A DNA stretch of 5,318 bases, taken from NCBI GenBank assembly GCA_002049885.1, contig MVCS01000125.1, positions 1-5,318 of the forward strand, in the 5' to 3' direction. Shown here piece by piece: positions 5,215 to 5,318 of this stretch. Numbering within the stretch: position 1 is the first letter of the stretch; each line of letters starts with the position of its first letter. Origin of the DNA: Planctomycetales bacterium 4484_123 (GTDB lineage: Bacteria; Planctomycetota; Phycisphaerae; SM23-33). The position numbers were made by a program, and so were the translations under genes. A model generated the notes under the pieces. The model worked only from the letters and a program-made list of their open reading frames with translations, made no database searches and was not told the DNA's origin.

Positions 5215-5318
5215 ATGGAAGCACTCGGCATGATCGAGACCAAGGGCTCGGTGGGCCTGGTGGAGGCCTCCGACGCCATGTGCAAGGCGGCCAACGTGGT
5301 CCTGCTCAAGCAGATCGA
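5215..5318 (+). CDS. BMC-H shell protein, second copy (cut by the right edge)
   Basis: Thirty-four residues are visible. MEALGMIETKGSVG, then LVEASDAMCKAANV, is the standard N-terminal strand and helix of a BMC domain, including the edge lysine (Lys24 here). It starts 26 bases after the first BMC-H stop with its own strong ribosome-binding site. The two copies are clearly related: EASDAMCKAA is identical, and the second has a start two residues shorter. They diverge just after the first helix, VELVGWDRV in copy one against VVLLKQI in copy two, so the copies are not interchangeable duplicates. A tandem-domain (BMC-T) protein cannot be fully excluded because the end is missing, but the compact start favours BMC-H. 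The pore loop lies outside the window. Confidence 0.9.
   Translation, partial: MEALGMIETKGSVGLVEASDAMCKAANVVLLKQI

Noticed and set aside
1..5318. tRNA, rRNA, CRISPR arrays, insertion sequences, attachment sites
   Set aside because: Reading both strands showed no cloverleaf-like segments, no regularly spaced repeats, no transposase motifs and no flanking terminal repeats.

Overview
The window is a GC-rich stretch of a Gram-negative-type bacterial chromosome, most likely from a planctomycete or a relative (perhaps Phycisphaerae-like). This is inferred from three things: a KDO-activating enzyme (kdsB), a DUF1844 protein next to a small lipoprotein, and above all the start of a bacterial microcompartment (BMC) locus. 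That locus runs DeoR-type regulator, PduL phosphotransacylase, BMC-H, BMC-H. The set resembles the planctomycete/verrucomicrobial BMC known for L-fucose and L-rhamnose breakdown. The taxon was not confirmed by any search.

Layout. Bases 1-253 (minus strand) are the N-terminal third or so of an NAD kinase that runs off the left edge. A 174-base divergent spacer follows, then two tightly linked plus-strand genes: kdsB (428-1192) and a sugar-phosphate isomerase/epimerase-like TIM barrel (1196-1954). A 210-base gap with a GC-rich hairpin separates these from a second plus-strand pair: a DUF1844 protein (2165-2686) and a directly abutting small lipoprotein (2687-3085). A further 224-base gap holds the most informative regulatory DNA here. 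It has an AT-rich patch with a perfect 10-bp palindrome and a repeated half-site, then a near-consensus sigma70 promoter (TTGACA, 17-base spacer, CATAAT). From it the BMC operon reads: deoR-type regulator (3310-4092), pduL (4089-4772, 4-base overlap), a structured 110-base intercistronic spacer, BMC-H no. 1 (4883-5188), and BMC-H no. 2 (from 5215, cut by the right edge).

How the genes work together. The left part is housekeeping: NADP supply, lipopolysaccharide KDO activation, and an unassigned sugar enzyme. The right part begins an inducible catabolic organelle. The DeoR protein probably senses a phosphorylated sugar intermediate and represses the operon. PduL, which appears to carry an N-terminal encapsulation helix, would convert acyl-CoA to acyl-phosphate in the lumen and recycle CoA. 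The two BMC-H proteins would tile the shell facets. The signature enzymes (aldolase, aldehyde dehydrogenase, acetate kinase) and pentamers are expected beyond the right edge and are not visible, so the substrate cannot be fixed from this window. I see no tRNA, rRNA, CRISPR array or mobile element.
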